Notes: generated from the letters alone by a model not told the origin. DNA of 64,000 nucleotides from Clytia hemisphaerica (GCA_902728285.1 CACVBU010000349.1:328347-392346); one strand, 5' to 3'. Positions 1 through 10,850 are shown, counted from the first letter of the stretch. Numbers and translations are program-made.

Positions 1-341
1 AAAAGGCTGGATTTATTGTTGATGTGGATTTTGATTTGTCACTTTAAAAGACTTTTGTCATCTAATTGGTTTTCAGTAAGAATGACCTTTATAATACTTT
101 CACGTATATGTACAAATTTCTATTGTTGTATAACAATAAATCCATTGTATTGGAGCCAAAATTCCAGCCTTGTTATGCAAATGAAAGCACGTGTATATAA
201 ATTTAGCAAAACAGAAGGAAGTTATTATTCATAAGGCATAATCAGAGATCTTTTTGGATATCAAAGAGAATATCTTTTCTCTGATATCTATAAATTACTA
301 TCCAACACCTATTTTTTCAAATAAAGGTATTTTCATTCTTT

Positions 342-677
342 AAAGTATGCTTTAAGCATGCTTTTAAAGCCTTCCATATCATTTTCGTAAAATATGCTTC
401 AAGTATGCTTTCCAGTACATTCTTTTCCTTTGTATGAAATATGCTTCAAGTATGCTTTTGATTACATTATTTTCTTTTACATGAAGTATGCTTTAAGTAT
501 GCTTTTTTCCCAAACTAATGTGACTTCAGAAAGTATGCTTAAAGCCTACTAAAAGTGTTCCAAAAATGCACAGCTTTAAGCATGCTTTCAAATGTGCTTC
601 AAGTAGGCTTTTAGTATGCTTATTATGTGCTGCTGAAGTAGGCTTAAAGCCTGAAAAAAACATACTTCAAGTATGCT
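342..677. repeat. Degenerate AAGTATGCTT repeat field
   Basis: About twenty variants of AAGTATGCTT / AAGCATGCTT / AAGTAGGCTT occur at irregular spacing, in both direct and inverted senses. The unit is itself close to palindromic, so the tract could fold into many small hairpins. No coding sequence is seen here. The flanking 1-341 and 678-1040 show no gene and no clear element ends. Confidence 0.6.
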
Positions 678-1040
678 GCATTTTGGTAAGGGTATAACCT
701 TTTTAAACTGAAATTCTATTACTACACATTTTAATGGAACTGCTGTAAACAACGTCACTTCTCAGAGCTAAATGAATTAAAAAATTTTTCTAGCTATTTT
801 CATTGAAAAGTATGAATTCTGGCCCAAATACTTTTAAAAGGCTTTTTCGTGAAGGTGAATGCCTCTTTATTATATTAAGAATTCTTAACAAATTGCAAGA
901 GTTTATGCTTGTATTCTCACATTCAAATTTTTTTTAAATTTGAAAATCTTTGAAGCTGTGAAATCAAAATTTAAAATGTCCCTAGTAGTAAAATCAATCA
1001 TTGCCTTAATTTTAAGACTGACATTTTTAAACATTTTTTA

Positions 1041-1366
1041 GAACTGCTGATAGTGAAAGAACATTGACTGAGAGTGAAAGAACATTGACAGCATTAAACT
1101 TGTCAATACATGATGAAGGAAAAATGAGTGGGTTTTTACAGAAATGGCAATGAATGTGTCAAGGAAATTTATTCAGACAGATAGAGGGAATCAGAATCAA
1201 GTGATGAAGAAAAATCTGCACTAAATGTAGCATCCTTGATGGTGGACAAATAAGTGACTGATAATGAATATGACAAGGATATTGATACATACACAGATAC
1301 TGAAACAGAATCGGAAAGTTCAAGTGATGAAGAAGAATCTGATACGGATCAAATTGAATATATTGG
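1041..1366 (+). pseudogene. Decayed acidic/serine-rich exon remnant
   Basis: After a TTTTTTAG acceptor-like site the sequence codes for a Glu/Ser/Thr-rich stretch containing a duplicated SERTLT phrase. Stops and frame changes follow. It resumes at 1254 as an Asp/Glu/Ser-rich segment (about 38 codons, DTETESESSSDEEE-like) ending at a GTATGT donor at 1367. Two GAATCNGAA..AGTGATGAAGAA copies lie about 120 bp apart. The composition looks coding-derived, but no open reading frame spans the region, so it is either broken or made of several small exons. Function not recognised. Confidence 0.25.
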
Positions 1367-1424
1367 GTATGTTTTGCTTACTTTTTACTTGATCATGATA
1401 TCCAATCTGTTTTTCCACTGGTTC

Positions 1425-1738
1425 CCCGGGGGGGCAGCTGGGCAAAAGGACCGACGGGTATGTGCGGGTCCTAAGGGTACCTTTTCCAATATGTTTAAAA
1501 TGCACTGTAAGGGTCGGAAAAACTAGAGATGCACTGTAAGGGTAGAAATTTCAGAAAATTCTTGAAAAATCTAGATATTTTGACCATTTTTTGCACGAAA
1601 TGGATCGAAAATTTGGGGGGAAATGCACTCTAAGGGTATGATTTTCACTGATTTTTGCTGCACTGTAAGGGTGCAATTTTAGAAGCCAATTTTTGGCCCG
1701 CACATACCGTCAGTCCGCAAACCCAGTGCCCCCCCGGG
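1425..1738. mobile_element. hAT-like MITE, copy 1
   Basis: A 314-bp non-coding element with ends CCCGGGGGGGCA and TGCCCCCCCGGG. It is flanked by an exact 8-bp duplication, ACTGGTTC (1417-1424 and 1739-1746), which is the hAT target-site signature. The interior carries repeats of GCACTGTAAGGGT. A second copy of the family starts at 41426. Confidence 0.85.
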
Positions 1739-1746
1739 ACTGGTTC

Positions 1747-2667
1747 TCAACTTCAATTGAGCTAGAATCTGAGAATGTATGTGTGTTAGTCAGTCAGTAT
1801 GTAACCTCAATAAAACATTTGGACAGACTGGAGACTTCAAAAATGGTCAGATTTGGCTTAAATTTTGCTCACTTGTACTGTACCTTGTGTGAATATCTGG
1901 GGGTGTTTTTGAAAATTTACAATTTTGTACGCAACAACACAATGGCCTTACTTTTTTCTTTCTTTGTTTGGATATGTGACAAAATTATGTGGTTAGCTCG
2001 GTTGAAGTGTGCCAATGATTATAAGATGGTTATCTTTCAATTAGCAAAATGATTTCCTTTCTGATTTGATTTGATACACATGTTATGGATATAGCATGTG
2101 GCTCCCTAGATTTTGTAGAGGAGGAGATCTCCTATAAACAACTATTTTGTTTTAATAGCTAAAAAAAGACATGGGTACAAGCTTTTTGCTTATAGCTACA
2201 TAGGTAAATACTTTTGAAACATGAACAGCCATGTGTCCTACATACAGGTGACAGGGAGAGATTCATCCTCATAATTTGGCTTTGCGTCAAAGTTTTACTA
2301 GCCAAAGGAATATTCTTGCTAAACATAAGATGATTATGTTTATATATTTCCTATTGTCTGGATTTCTGTCTCATTTGAATGGTTTAACTCTTTAAAAAAT
2401 AATACACAAAGAAATAAGAAAATAACATAAGAAATTGATTAAAGTTTATGAAAATGTTTGACTTCATTTGTTGTTTCTATTTATTATCAACACTTGCCTT
2501 TAATTCATGGACATATACCTAAACTTCCACTTACATTTTCATTTGTCAGATATTTTTATGATCAGGCAGACAAAGTCAAGAAAATTGAGATACAAAAACT
2601 AATATTTTGTAGTATGAATGCATAGTGCTTTGTGACTTGGTTTATTGTACACTCAATGATCGATATA
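1747..2667. other. No gene seen
   Basis: AT-rich sequence with one short open frame, which begins inside the preceding MITE and shows no domain or splice support. No repeat or element ends were recognised. Confidence 0.5.
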
Positions 2668-3869
2668 TTTCATATCTAAAAAATTTGGGTTGGGAGACAA
2701 GATACATGGTGACGACGCGCCCCTCGAACTAGCTTATTTTTTCTATTTATTTTTTCATATTTTCATAGATTCCAGAGTTGTTTGCGACTTGCCTGTATCT
2801 TGTGATTTTTTCAAAAACAAAATTGTCTCTCGGGATTGATATGGAGCGACGCGCTCCTTCTTCCAAGGCGTTTGCGAACTACAATACTTTCCCTTTGAGA
2901 TGATTCATGCTAAATGGCATTAATAAGCAAAACGATCATAAGAAAAACCACGACAAAGCATCACAGTGAGTTCATAACCAATACAGTTAGTCAGCGTTTA
3001 ATGAAATATTATTTTGTTAGATCTGGTCAGCTTAGTGGAGTCAGTCTTGGTTTACTTGTGATTTGAAAAATCTAATTTCATATCCTAAAAAATTTGGGCT
3101 GGGAGACGAGATACATGGTGACGACGCGCCCCTCGAACTAGCTTATTTTTTCCTTATATTTTTTTCAAATTTTCTTAACAATATATATATATTTTTAAAT
3201 TTAGTCAGGAATATTTTTTTCCATTTTTATTAGAAATTAGGGATTCCAGAGTTGTTTGCGACTTGCCTGTATCTTGTGAGTTTTTCAAAAACAAAATTGT
3301 CTCTCGGGATTGATATGGAGCGACGCGCTCCTTCTTCCAAGGCGTTTGCGAACTACAATACTTTCCCTTTGAGATGATTCATGCTAAATGGCATTAATAA
3401 GCAAAACGATCATAAGAAAAACCATGACAAAGCATCACAGTGTGCTCATAACCAATACAGTTAGTCAGCGTTAAATGAAATATTATTTTGTTAGATCTGG
3501 TCAGCTTAGTGGAGTCAGTCTTGGTTTACTTGTGATTTGAAAAATCTAATTTCATATCCTAAAAAATTTGGGCTGGGAGACAAGATACATGGCGACGACG
3601 CGCCCCTCGAACTAGCTTATTTTTTCCTTATATTTTTTCAAATTTTCTTAACAATTTATATATTTTTAAATTTAGTCAGGAATATTTTTTCCATTTTTAT
3701 TAGAAATTAGGGATTCCAGAGTTGTTTGCGACTTGCCTGTATCTTGTGAAAAAATTGTCTCTCGGGATTGATATGAAGCGACGCGCTCCTTCTTCCAAGG
3801 CGTTTGCGAACTACAATACTTTCCCTTTGAGGTGATTTATGCTAAGGCATAAATAAGCAAAAAAGATTG
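2668..3869. repeat. Three tandem copies of a 410-473 bp repeat
   Basis: The phrase AAAAAATTTGGGYTGGGAGAC recurs at about 2678, 3088 and 3560. Each copy then carries GACGACGCGCCCCTCGAAC, a GTTGTTTGCGACTTGCC phrase, the perfect stem GGAGCG-acg-CGCTCC (third copy GAAGCG), and CAAGGCGTTTGCGAACTAC. Copies 2 and 3 hold about 60 bp absent from copy 1, and copy 3 is truncated at its right end. The CpG-rich islands stand out against the AT-rich background. No open reading frame spans a unit. Confidence 0.8.
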
Positions 3870-6800
3870 TAACCAAATCAATACCAAGCTACAGTTTATT
3901 TATATACCAAAGACATGAAGTTAGATAACTTATGATGAGAAATAATTTGAGAATGTTTGTCTTTGTTTTTCTCTTCATCTGCATGTCTGTCTGTCTGTAA
4001 CTTCAAAGATGTTTGGTTTTTTTGGGTGAAACCTGGGGTAGTTTTTGTTTTAACCAGTAGGTTTACAGTTTCTCAGGCTTTGTCATTTCAAAATTCCAGA
4101 ATCATTCCAAAATTGCACTCCTAAAAAGTACTTTAGGCATGTGATGAGGAGTGCTATGAATAACTTTAGTAGTAAAATCCAAATTTATGGCCTGTGTTTG
4201 ATCGCACTCCTCAAGAATTTTAGGTGTGTGTGAATCGTTAATTCAAACAACTGCGACCCAAGTTTTTCTTTATACATACCATAGATACAACAGAACATAA
4301 ATTTATCTTTAAAAAGCTCTAAACACTAAAATAAAATCCTCCAAAAGCCAAAGCAAGCTTGGAAACACAAAAATCCTTCCTCTCGCTAAGGGCGTCATCT
4401 TGGTTTGAAAATGTTTAAATCAAAATGTCTCGTGGATTTCAGCAAATGGCAACATTTAGTGAGAAAGAGGATTTGCTGACTATTAAGCAGCCTCTATAAG
4501 AAAGTTTTTCGTTAAACGATGAGCAGAAGCCTAGAGACTTCCAAAGACTTAAAGGGGAGTCTTTTATTTTCAATTTCCTAAAGGGGGTTACCACTTAACA
4601 GGGGGGACTCCCATAAATATCTGTTCTCATGATAATACTTGAAAATAGTATTTCTCAACCAGTACTATTGAATTATTTCCCCTTGATAATGATATTGTCT
4701 AACCTTTTTAACAATAAGCTTGTCATTCAAGGCTTCAGGGGACTGAACAAAAAAATTTAAGGAAGTTTTTATGGGTGTTTTTGAGGAGATGTAAATCTGA
4801 ACCTTTTTCCAAAAATTCAAACCTTCAGACAGAGAGGAAATCTAGTATTATTATTCTGGAAAGATGATTCAAGTTCTTGTTGTTTTTGTTTTGATTTTTT
4901 TTGTTTACTCATGAGGTCTTGGAAATGTTCTCAATCTACACGTTCTATTATTAGTTTTAACAAATTATCAAGATAACTGCTTTTGCAGCATTCTTTGTAA
5001 TGCCAAATTTAAGATGGACTGAAATTAATAATTGAGTTTTAAAAAGAAATCATTTGCTAAAAGAAAACTATTCGAATAATTGATAACCAAATATGAGGCA
5101 CTATTCCTATCACTGTTATCCAACTTGTCAGATTTTCATACTTTGAAATTGAATTTCCTCTATTTAGCTTATTCAATTTCTTACTTAGACAACATTTCAG
5201 AGGAGCCGTGCTTTCAATATGTGAGAGGACCTGGAATATTAGTTGAAAATTCTTCTTGCACTTATGGTAAATGAGAAAGTGAAAAATATGACTTATTGTA
5301 ACTGCTTCTGCTTACTAGTTTGTTTTTAATTTGATTGTCTTGTCTACTTTTAATTGTGATTTGTTACATTCTAGTAAATTTGTGTTCCTTTGAATGAACT
5401 ACTATAGCATTTTTATCTACGTTTTGTTGATACAATATTTTCAAATTGAAGAAAAAGTTTGAATCAAATATTCGTAATCTGATTAATTTTTTTTTCACTC
5501 TAGTGATCAAGTGATTTATTTTGATGGATAATCAGCATTCAAAAGATGTCCAAATTGAAGAAATGGTAAAATTATTGTTTCTTGGGTTTAATGGAATATT
5601 ACATTCTGCTGGGGGTCTCAAATGGGGGTGGCAAATGTTTCATTTCAGGGAGATTTTGAAAAGGAGAAAGAAGGAGAGCATGGGAAAAAAGTTCTGACAA
5701 AGCTCATACCATTTGCAGCAAATTTATTACTTAGCAGTTGAAAAATCGTGCATTATTGGTTAACTTACAAAGGGCTGAATCACTTTCTAAAAAGTATGCA
5801 TATTTTTGGCAAAATTTAAGAATAATGGGCTAAACGTCTCAGAGGGAGGGGCAAAAGATGTTTCCATTTTCTGGTTTGGAAGGTAATTTTATGGTTTACA
5901 GACATTGGAAACCTTTAGACCGGATGATGGAAAAAATTAAAATTAAATTGTTTTTTTTTCCAACTTGAATTAATGGTTGAGAAAATAAAAGAAATGTGTT
6001 TTGAGATACCAGAAAACAACGAAAGTTTTGTAGTAGTTAACTTGTGTTAAGGGTGCCATTAAGGAGAGCATGCAGTATTGGAGAGCTTTTGTTATTCCTT
6101 TCTATCGCATCATACCATTTCATCCGATACGATCAGTTCCATTGATATCCTGTGTGGCATTCTTGGTAGAAAATTAAAACTATCCATCATGACGCCTGCT
6201 TTTAACCATGCAGATCATGGCTTATGATTGAAGCAATTCCCTTTCCATTTTAGCTGTTAACTGGATGCTGGACATTTATGCTGCCATACGTTGAAGTTCT
6301 TGAACGAAATTTGAAATGATAACAACGTGATAATACTTCAAAAGACTGCCATCGGAGAAAGAGTATCGTGCTATTTCGATTGATTGACGGAGAACAAATT
6401 ATGGTAAACGATCGAAAGAGACAATCCAACTTGTAATGGTTATATATTACATGGTTTTTTTTAGAAGCATATAAAAATCCGAAAACAGGCTCAGAGATGC
6501 TTAGGTCGAAAGCTTGATAAGGCTGAAAAATGCTTGAGGGGATGCTTAAATCTAAAGCATAAATTTAGGTAATGCTGAAAATCCGTGAAATTCCAGCCAA
6601 AAAAGCCAAAATCAGAGCTTCAAAAAGCGCAAAAACTGGACAAAATAGCTGTTTCTGGCTGAAAAACACGGTTTTCAAGGGTTAATATCTCGAGTTAGGT
6701 ACAGAAATCACCTATACTTGCAATATATCTCTAATCTTAATTTTTTGAGAGCTTTCCAAAAATATACAACAGGTCTCCGTTTTCTCGAGCTAAAATTTTC

Positions 6801-7132
6801 ATTAATTTTTAACCCTATGATTTTTGCCTGAGACCGTCATATTTGTCCGAAAATCACACCAAAATGTCCGAAAAAAATTGGAAACATAGTAATTTCGATT
6901 CCCCTACCCCTTAGCTTTCCAAAAATGTATAACAAGTGCTTCTAACAAAACAGTCGAGCGATTCCAAAAAATCGAACAAAATTCCCCCTACTATAAGTGC
7001 AATGCTTATAAAAAAAACATGTATTCTGCTTTCACTGAAACTTTAACTTGGTTATTAAAGACTGATTGACAATTGACAATTCAACGCAGACTATTTCATG
7101 AAGGAAGTAATGCATCATAAACTCTCGACGCC
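3870..7132. other. Non-coding stretch, one possible exon
   Basis: Mostly AT-rich and without long open frames. A 66-bp candidate exon lies at 5201-5266 between CATTTCAG and GTAAATG. It reads open in one phase and contains two cysteines, but no phase-matched partner exon was found. The last 130 bp form the left flank of the tandem array that begins at 7135. Confidence 0.4.
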
Positions 7133-7134
7133 TA

Positions 7135-7336
7135 CAATCCTGGCAAAAAGTAAATGGAATTTTACATATTCTAGGGTTTTTTCTTGTCATTTCCCTCCTC
7201 TCCCCCTCCCTACAATGTTGAGTGTCATTTTGCAGTCTGTACTGTGAAATTCAACATTGTAAAAGGGGGGGGAAAGGGGGGAAAGCTTCAAATTTTAACC
7301 AGGAAAAGAAAATTCCATTACTTTTTGCCAGTATTG
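7135..7336. repeat. Terminal block 1 (left end of array)
   Basis: The left end CAATCCTGGCAAAAAGTAAA and the right end AGTAC/AATG-type ACTTTTTGCCAGTATTG are imperfect inverted repeats of about 28 bp. Inside are a C-rich tract, an 11-bp stem TACAATGTTGA (7211-7221) / TCAACATTGTA (7251-7261), then a G-rich tract, so the block is palindromic along most of its length. TA precedes it at 7133-7134, the target dinucleotide of Tc1/mariner transposases. Confidence 0.9.
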
Positions 7337-7531
7337 TCTGGAGGAGTCAGGTGGTCTGGACTTTGAAATTTTTTTTGAAGAATTTTTTTTGATGTCCCCT
7401 CGAGGGACAATACTTTGTGTCTTCTTTTGTTCTGATGGGTTCCTACTACAAGAGTATATTAATCTAAAAGCTATAAAAACTACTAAGGTAAACAACAACA
7501 AATAAACAAGGTCGTAAACTATTATATACAA
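7295..7531 (-). CDS. Possible small membrane protein, unit 1
   Basis: A 78-codon frame with a hydrophobic segment at residues 8-28 and then a Lys/Arg/Ser-rich tail, as in a small single-pass membrane protein. Its start lies in the body and its end inside the terminal block, so it would be cut if the element were liberated at the block's right end. No homology is recognised. It could be a chance frame; presence in three units reflects sequence identity, not selection. Confidence 0.2.
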   Translation of the reverse strand: MYIIVYDLVYLLLFTLVVFIAFRLIYSCSRNPSEQKKTQSIVPRGDIKKNSSKKISKSRPPDSSRQYWQKVMEFSFPG

Positions 7532-7908
7532 GTGGTAAACAATGGGGTTGCGATGACTCTCCGCCGCACACTTTGCGAAAACAGGATAGCTATAAACTTT
7601 TACATCTTATTTTGTTGTTACCGGAGTAGAAAAAAAGGCAAAAAGTATTGAAATGTTCCAAGTTAAATTAGTGTTGGGGGTTACTTGAATGGAGTTCCTT
7701 TGTTGTTGTTCTTCAATCTGCTTGAAGAGACGGGTAATCAAGTTAGAGGATGAAATTTGTTAACGGTATTTTTAAAAGTTCGGCCGCTCACTTTTTCAAT
7801 TATAATTTACAAAAGGTGTCTGTGGTGTGCGGAGAGGTTTTCTTTCCCGGTTTTCCATGATGACTATCAAAATGACTATGATATATTAATGACTTGCCAA
7901 CGCTCTAC

Positions 7909-7930
7909 TATTATATATTAATATATAATA
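7909..7930. promoter_or_regulatory. AT-only perfect palindrome upstream of transposase, unit 1
   Basis: A 22-bp perfect palindrome of A and T (centre ATTAAT) lies about 80 bp before the transposase start. It could be a TATA-type promoter element or an easily melted site. Its role is unknown. Confidence 0.35.
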
Positions 7931-8009
7931 CTAAAATATCAACGTATTTTTATCTTTAAGGATAAAAAATATAACAATAGAAAAAATAAAAAAGTGAAAA
8001 CAGTTTAAA

Positions 8010-9083
8010 ATGAAAGTACCACTTCAAGTATCTATGGTGTTGCGATATTTACATCAGGTGAAAGGCGAAACGTTGAAACAATTACAAGAGGCGTATCCGC
8101 AATACAAACGTACAACTATTAATCGGCACATGAAAAAGACACTTAATGACACTGGGAGTGAGCCCAAAAAACGGACGGGAAGACCACCTAAAGTGACTGA
8201 CCGAGACCGCAGAAAAATATTTGCTGCAATGAGAAAACTAAAAGAGGAGTACGGTACTTTTAATGCAACACACATTCGCCGTGAAGCAGGGGTTTATCAC
8301 CTTGCCCCAAGAACTGTGCGATTTGTTTTGAATGCGGCAGGCTACAAGTATAAACAGTGTAGGAAGAAAGGCATCCTATTGAAGGGAGACCTAAAGAAAA
8401 GAATGAAATTTGCTAAACGGTGCAAAAAACTACCCACAAACTTTTGGAAGGAAGGAATTGGATTTTACTTGGACGGTGTATCCTTCGTACACAAAACTAA
8501 CCCTTGTGATTATGCCAAAACTTGCCGGACAAGGACATACATGAAGAGAGGCGAAGAATTAGACCTGCACAACACCGCCAAGGGCAAAAAGGAAGGAGTT
8601 GGTTCCCGCACTGCCAAATTTTTCTGCGCTATTGCATACGGAAAAGGATTCATGGAATGCCACCATTTTACAGGAAAAGTAAATGGTGAGTTCTGCCAAG
8701 GCTACATTAAAGAACGGTTCCCTGAAATGTTTCAATCGTCAGCAAACCCACGAGGAAAATTGTTTTTGCAAGATGGTGACCCCAGTCAAAATTCAGCAGC
8801 AGCACAGTTGGCCATGGATGCTGTAGGCTGTCGGCTTTTCAAAATTCCGCCCCGTAGTCCAGATCTTAATCCTATTGAAAACGCATTCCATAATATCCGG
8901 AGAAAGTTGAACGAAGACGCATTAGAAGGAAAAATTGAACGCGAGACCTTTGAGGAGTTTTGTCGAAGAGTTCGAAACACGATCTTATCATATAGCCCAG
9001 AAATCATTGACCGCACGATAGACTCAATGCCGAAAAGAATTGATTTGGTCATCAAGAATAATGGGATAAGAACCAAGTACTGA
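8010..9083 (+). CDS. Tc1/mariner (IS630)-like DD34E transposase, unit 1
   Basis: A 357-residue DDE transposase that would bind the inverted ends of the 202-bp block and cut and join them at TA. Residues 1-50 look like an N-terminal helix-turn-helix, followed by an AT-hook-like GRPPK at 57-61 and a second helix-turn-helix around 85-110. Catalytic residues: D155 (YLDGVSF), D255 (LFLQDGDPSQ) and E290 (SPDLNPIEN). The 34 residues between the last two give the DD34E spacing of Tc1-like enzymes. The usual His after DxDP is replaced: the motif reads DPSQNS. The length is normal for the family and no break is seen. It is convergent with rep and separated from it by the 100-bp palindrome. The first Met is used; no in-frame upstream Met is nearby. 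Confidence 0.9.
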   Translation: MKVPLQVSMVLRYLHQVKGETLKQLQEAYPQYKRTTINRHMKKTLNDTGSEPKKRTGRPPKVTDRDRRKIFAAMRKLKEEYGTFNATHIRREAGVYHLAPRTVRFVLNAAGYKYKQCRKKGILLKGDLKKRMKFAKRCKKLPTNFWKEGIGFYLDGVSFVHKTNPCDYAKTCRTRTYMKRGEELDLHNTAKGKKEGVGSRTAKFFCAIAYGKGFMECHHFTGKVNGEFCQGYIKERFPEMFQSSANPRGKLFLQDGDPSQNSAAAQLAMDAVGCRLFKIPPRSPDLNPIENAFHNIRRKLNEDALEGKIERETFEEFCRRVRNTILSYSPEIIDRTIDSMPKRIDLVIKNNGIRTKY

Positions 9084-9212
9084 TAATGGTATGAAAATCT
9101 ATATATAGAAAACATATCTACTTTGGTACAGAATTGAACTCTTTTTTAATTTTTCTTTCCTTTACTTAAGATTTTCAACCAGTTAAACCGAGATATCACC
9201 AATATAACTGGG

Positions 9213-9312
9213 TTTCCAACGGTGTCCGGACCGGACACCGTCAATTATTAAAAATAAATTTTAATTTATTTCTTTTATAATTGACGGTGTCCGGTCCGGA
9301 CACCGTTGGAAA
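9213..9312. repeat. 100-bp nested palindrome between convergent genes, unit 1
   Basis: Two perfect 36-nt inverted arms (9213-9248 and 9277-9312) start and end TTTCCAACGG../..CCGTTGGAAA. Each arm contains its own hairpin, ACGGTGTCCGG-A-CCGGACACCGT. The 28-nt AT-rich loop is also partly palindromic. It can form one long hairpin or a cross of two short ones. It is the most G/C-rich part of the intergenic region, between transposase and rep stop codons. Candidate origin or bidirectional terminator. Confidence 0.9.
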
Positions 9313-9379
9313 TATGCCCATTTCCCATGAAAATTTATTTAAAAGATTTCAATTCTGTAAACAAACTATATTATATACT

Positions 9380-10771
9380 CTAGGACATTATAAATCTGGC
9401 AAAACACTTTCCGCAGGGCTCTATTTTTCGTGTAACTTTTAGCGGTCTGCGAAAGTCAAAATAAACCCAGCGGTTGTCCATCATTTTAGTGTTATCTTTG
9501 TCGATCCTGTGACCCTCCATCTTAACCAATTTATCATCTGACGTTGCAAAGATAGGGGTTCTTGCTTCCCATACAATGTCCTCAGGGTGAGTGTTTTTGG
9601 GGGCTGGTAGATGTATGGGCCATCCTTCCAGAAGGTTGAGGAAATCTGACCACGCAATGAGTTTTTCGCACCAGCGGAGGTCGTTCAAAAGGACAACTTC
9701 AGCTTTTTCTGCACCAACCCAAGCAAAAGTCCCCGTAGCAGGTGACGAAAAGGTTTCAAAAACTGTTAGTAGCGGCTTCAATAGAAAGGTTTTCCCACAA
9801 TTGGAAAGCCCAGTTAGCATAACATTGTTCCCTTTGTCCCGCCCAAACTCAATAGCCTGCAGAATTGCCGCTTTGAATTTGGCAATGTCTACTTCATTTC
9901 TTTCCAAAACTTCTACCGCACAAAGCCTGTATTGATCATTACAAACACACTCCATGTCCCTGGCCTCTCTCAAGATCTGCATCCTACTCATTTTCTTTCT
10001 ATCTGCCTTTCGCTTTGAATCTTTGACGCCCCAAGCTGTCTTTATCAATTCTTTCTTCTTCGTAGCGCTCTGTCTCAGCACAAAACTCAAAAGATCACTT
10101 TTACCTTCATCATACTGAAGCCTGGCTTCCAATAATAGATCGTCCTCAGTTTTAATATCACGCCTAGTTATAATTTCATAAACCGATATCTCATCTAACT
10201 TGACCTTTTCTCTCCTACCTCTCTTTGCTGGTGAATCTTCTCCGCTATCATCATTTTCCCCCTCACTCATTTGCCTGCTGTTATTCATTCTGCTCTCTGT
10301 CGCCTTAGCTGTACGGGGCCTATTTAAAAGATATGGGTGATTGTCTGAAACTACATAGTCTTCGTCTTCCTTTTTAATGTACTCAAAGGCGTCCTCATAG
10401 CACGTGTGAAACTCCCTGAAATGACACTTTAACCCCGGGTAGGCCTCCTCCACTCCATTTTTCTTTTCCACCCAACGAGTGCGCTGCATCAATTTTAACG
10501 CCAGGTGATAGTGGGGGTTACCGTCTTCATGCAATTCCTTACAACAAGCCCAATGATTGACAGCTTTCGGTCCGCCAAATGCGTTTACCCAAATTTCAGC
10601 GAATGACTCCCGCGTTGGCACAATCGATAAGTCCGCTTGGCTGTAGGTGATCAAATATGTCTGTCTTCGGGATTCCTTACCACTATTACTGTTACGCTTC
10701 TTTCCTTTACCATTTTTAGTTGCCATATTATTCAATTTACTTTTTAAAACTGTAAATATAACAAAAGACAT
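9380..10771 (-). CDS. rep: CRESS-type replication initiator (HUH endonuclease + SF3 helicase), unit 1
   Basis: A 463-codon rolling-circle initiator expected to nick the origin, hold the 5' end on tyrosine and unwind the circle. HUH motifs in order: motif I YLITYSQ (39-45), motif II NPHYHLALKL with H87 and H89, motif III EYIKK with Y131 and K134. A charged Ser/Asp-rich linker with a basic patch KRGRR (183-187) follows. SF3 helicase: Walker A GLSNCGKT (321-328), Walker B VVLLNDLRW (359-367) and motif C FATSD (408-412). All motifs are intact and in the order seen in CRESS-DNA virus Reps. The Met at residue 16, before a Lys-rich stretch, is an alternative start. No capsid gene accompanies it. Confidence 0.9.
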   Translation of the reverse strand: MSFVIFTVLKSKLNNMATKNGKGKKRNSNSGKESRRQTYLITYSQADLSIVPTRESFAEIWVNAFGGPKAVNHWACCKELHEDGNPHYHLALKLMQRTRWVEKKNGVEEAYPGLKCHFREFHTCYEDAFEYIKKEDEDYVVSDNHPYLLNRPRTAKATESRMNNSRQMSEGENDDSGEDSPAKRGRREKVKLDEISVYEIITRRDIKTEDDLLLEARLQYDEGKSDLLSFVLRQSATKKKELIKTAWGVKDSKRKADRKKMSRMQILREARDMECVCNDQYRLCAVEVLERNEVDIAKFKAAILQAIEFGRDKGNNVMLTGLSNCGKTFLLKPLLTVFETFSSPATGTFAWVGAEKAEVVLLNDLRWCEKLIAWSDFLNLLEGWPIHLPAPKNTHPEDIVWEARTPIFATSDDKLVKMEGHRIDKDNTKMMDNRWVYFDFRRPLKVTRKIEPCGKCFARFIMS

Positions 10772-10850
10772 TATTTAGAACATATATTCATGTACTTTAG
10801 GATATTTTTAGGCTTCATACAAATTTTATTTTATGTTCTGTCAGTATTTT

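Noticed and set aside
7184..7366. 60-codon frame across the terminal block
   Set aside because: It is made of the block's C-run, stem and G-run; composition follows the palindrome, not a protein.
9591..9935. 114-codon plus-strand frame opposite rep
   Set aside because: It is antisense to the SF3 helicase part of rep and has no domain of its own; a shadow of the real gene.
10680..10690. CACTATTAC as a CRESS origin nonanucleotide
   Set aside because: It matches NANTATTAC but lies inside the rep coding region without a surrounding stem, so it is most likely a chance match.
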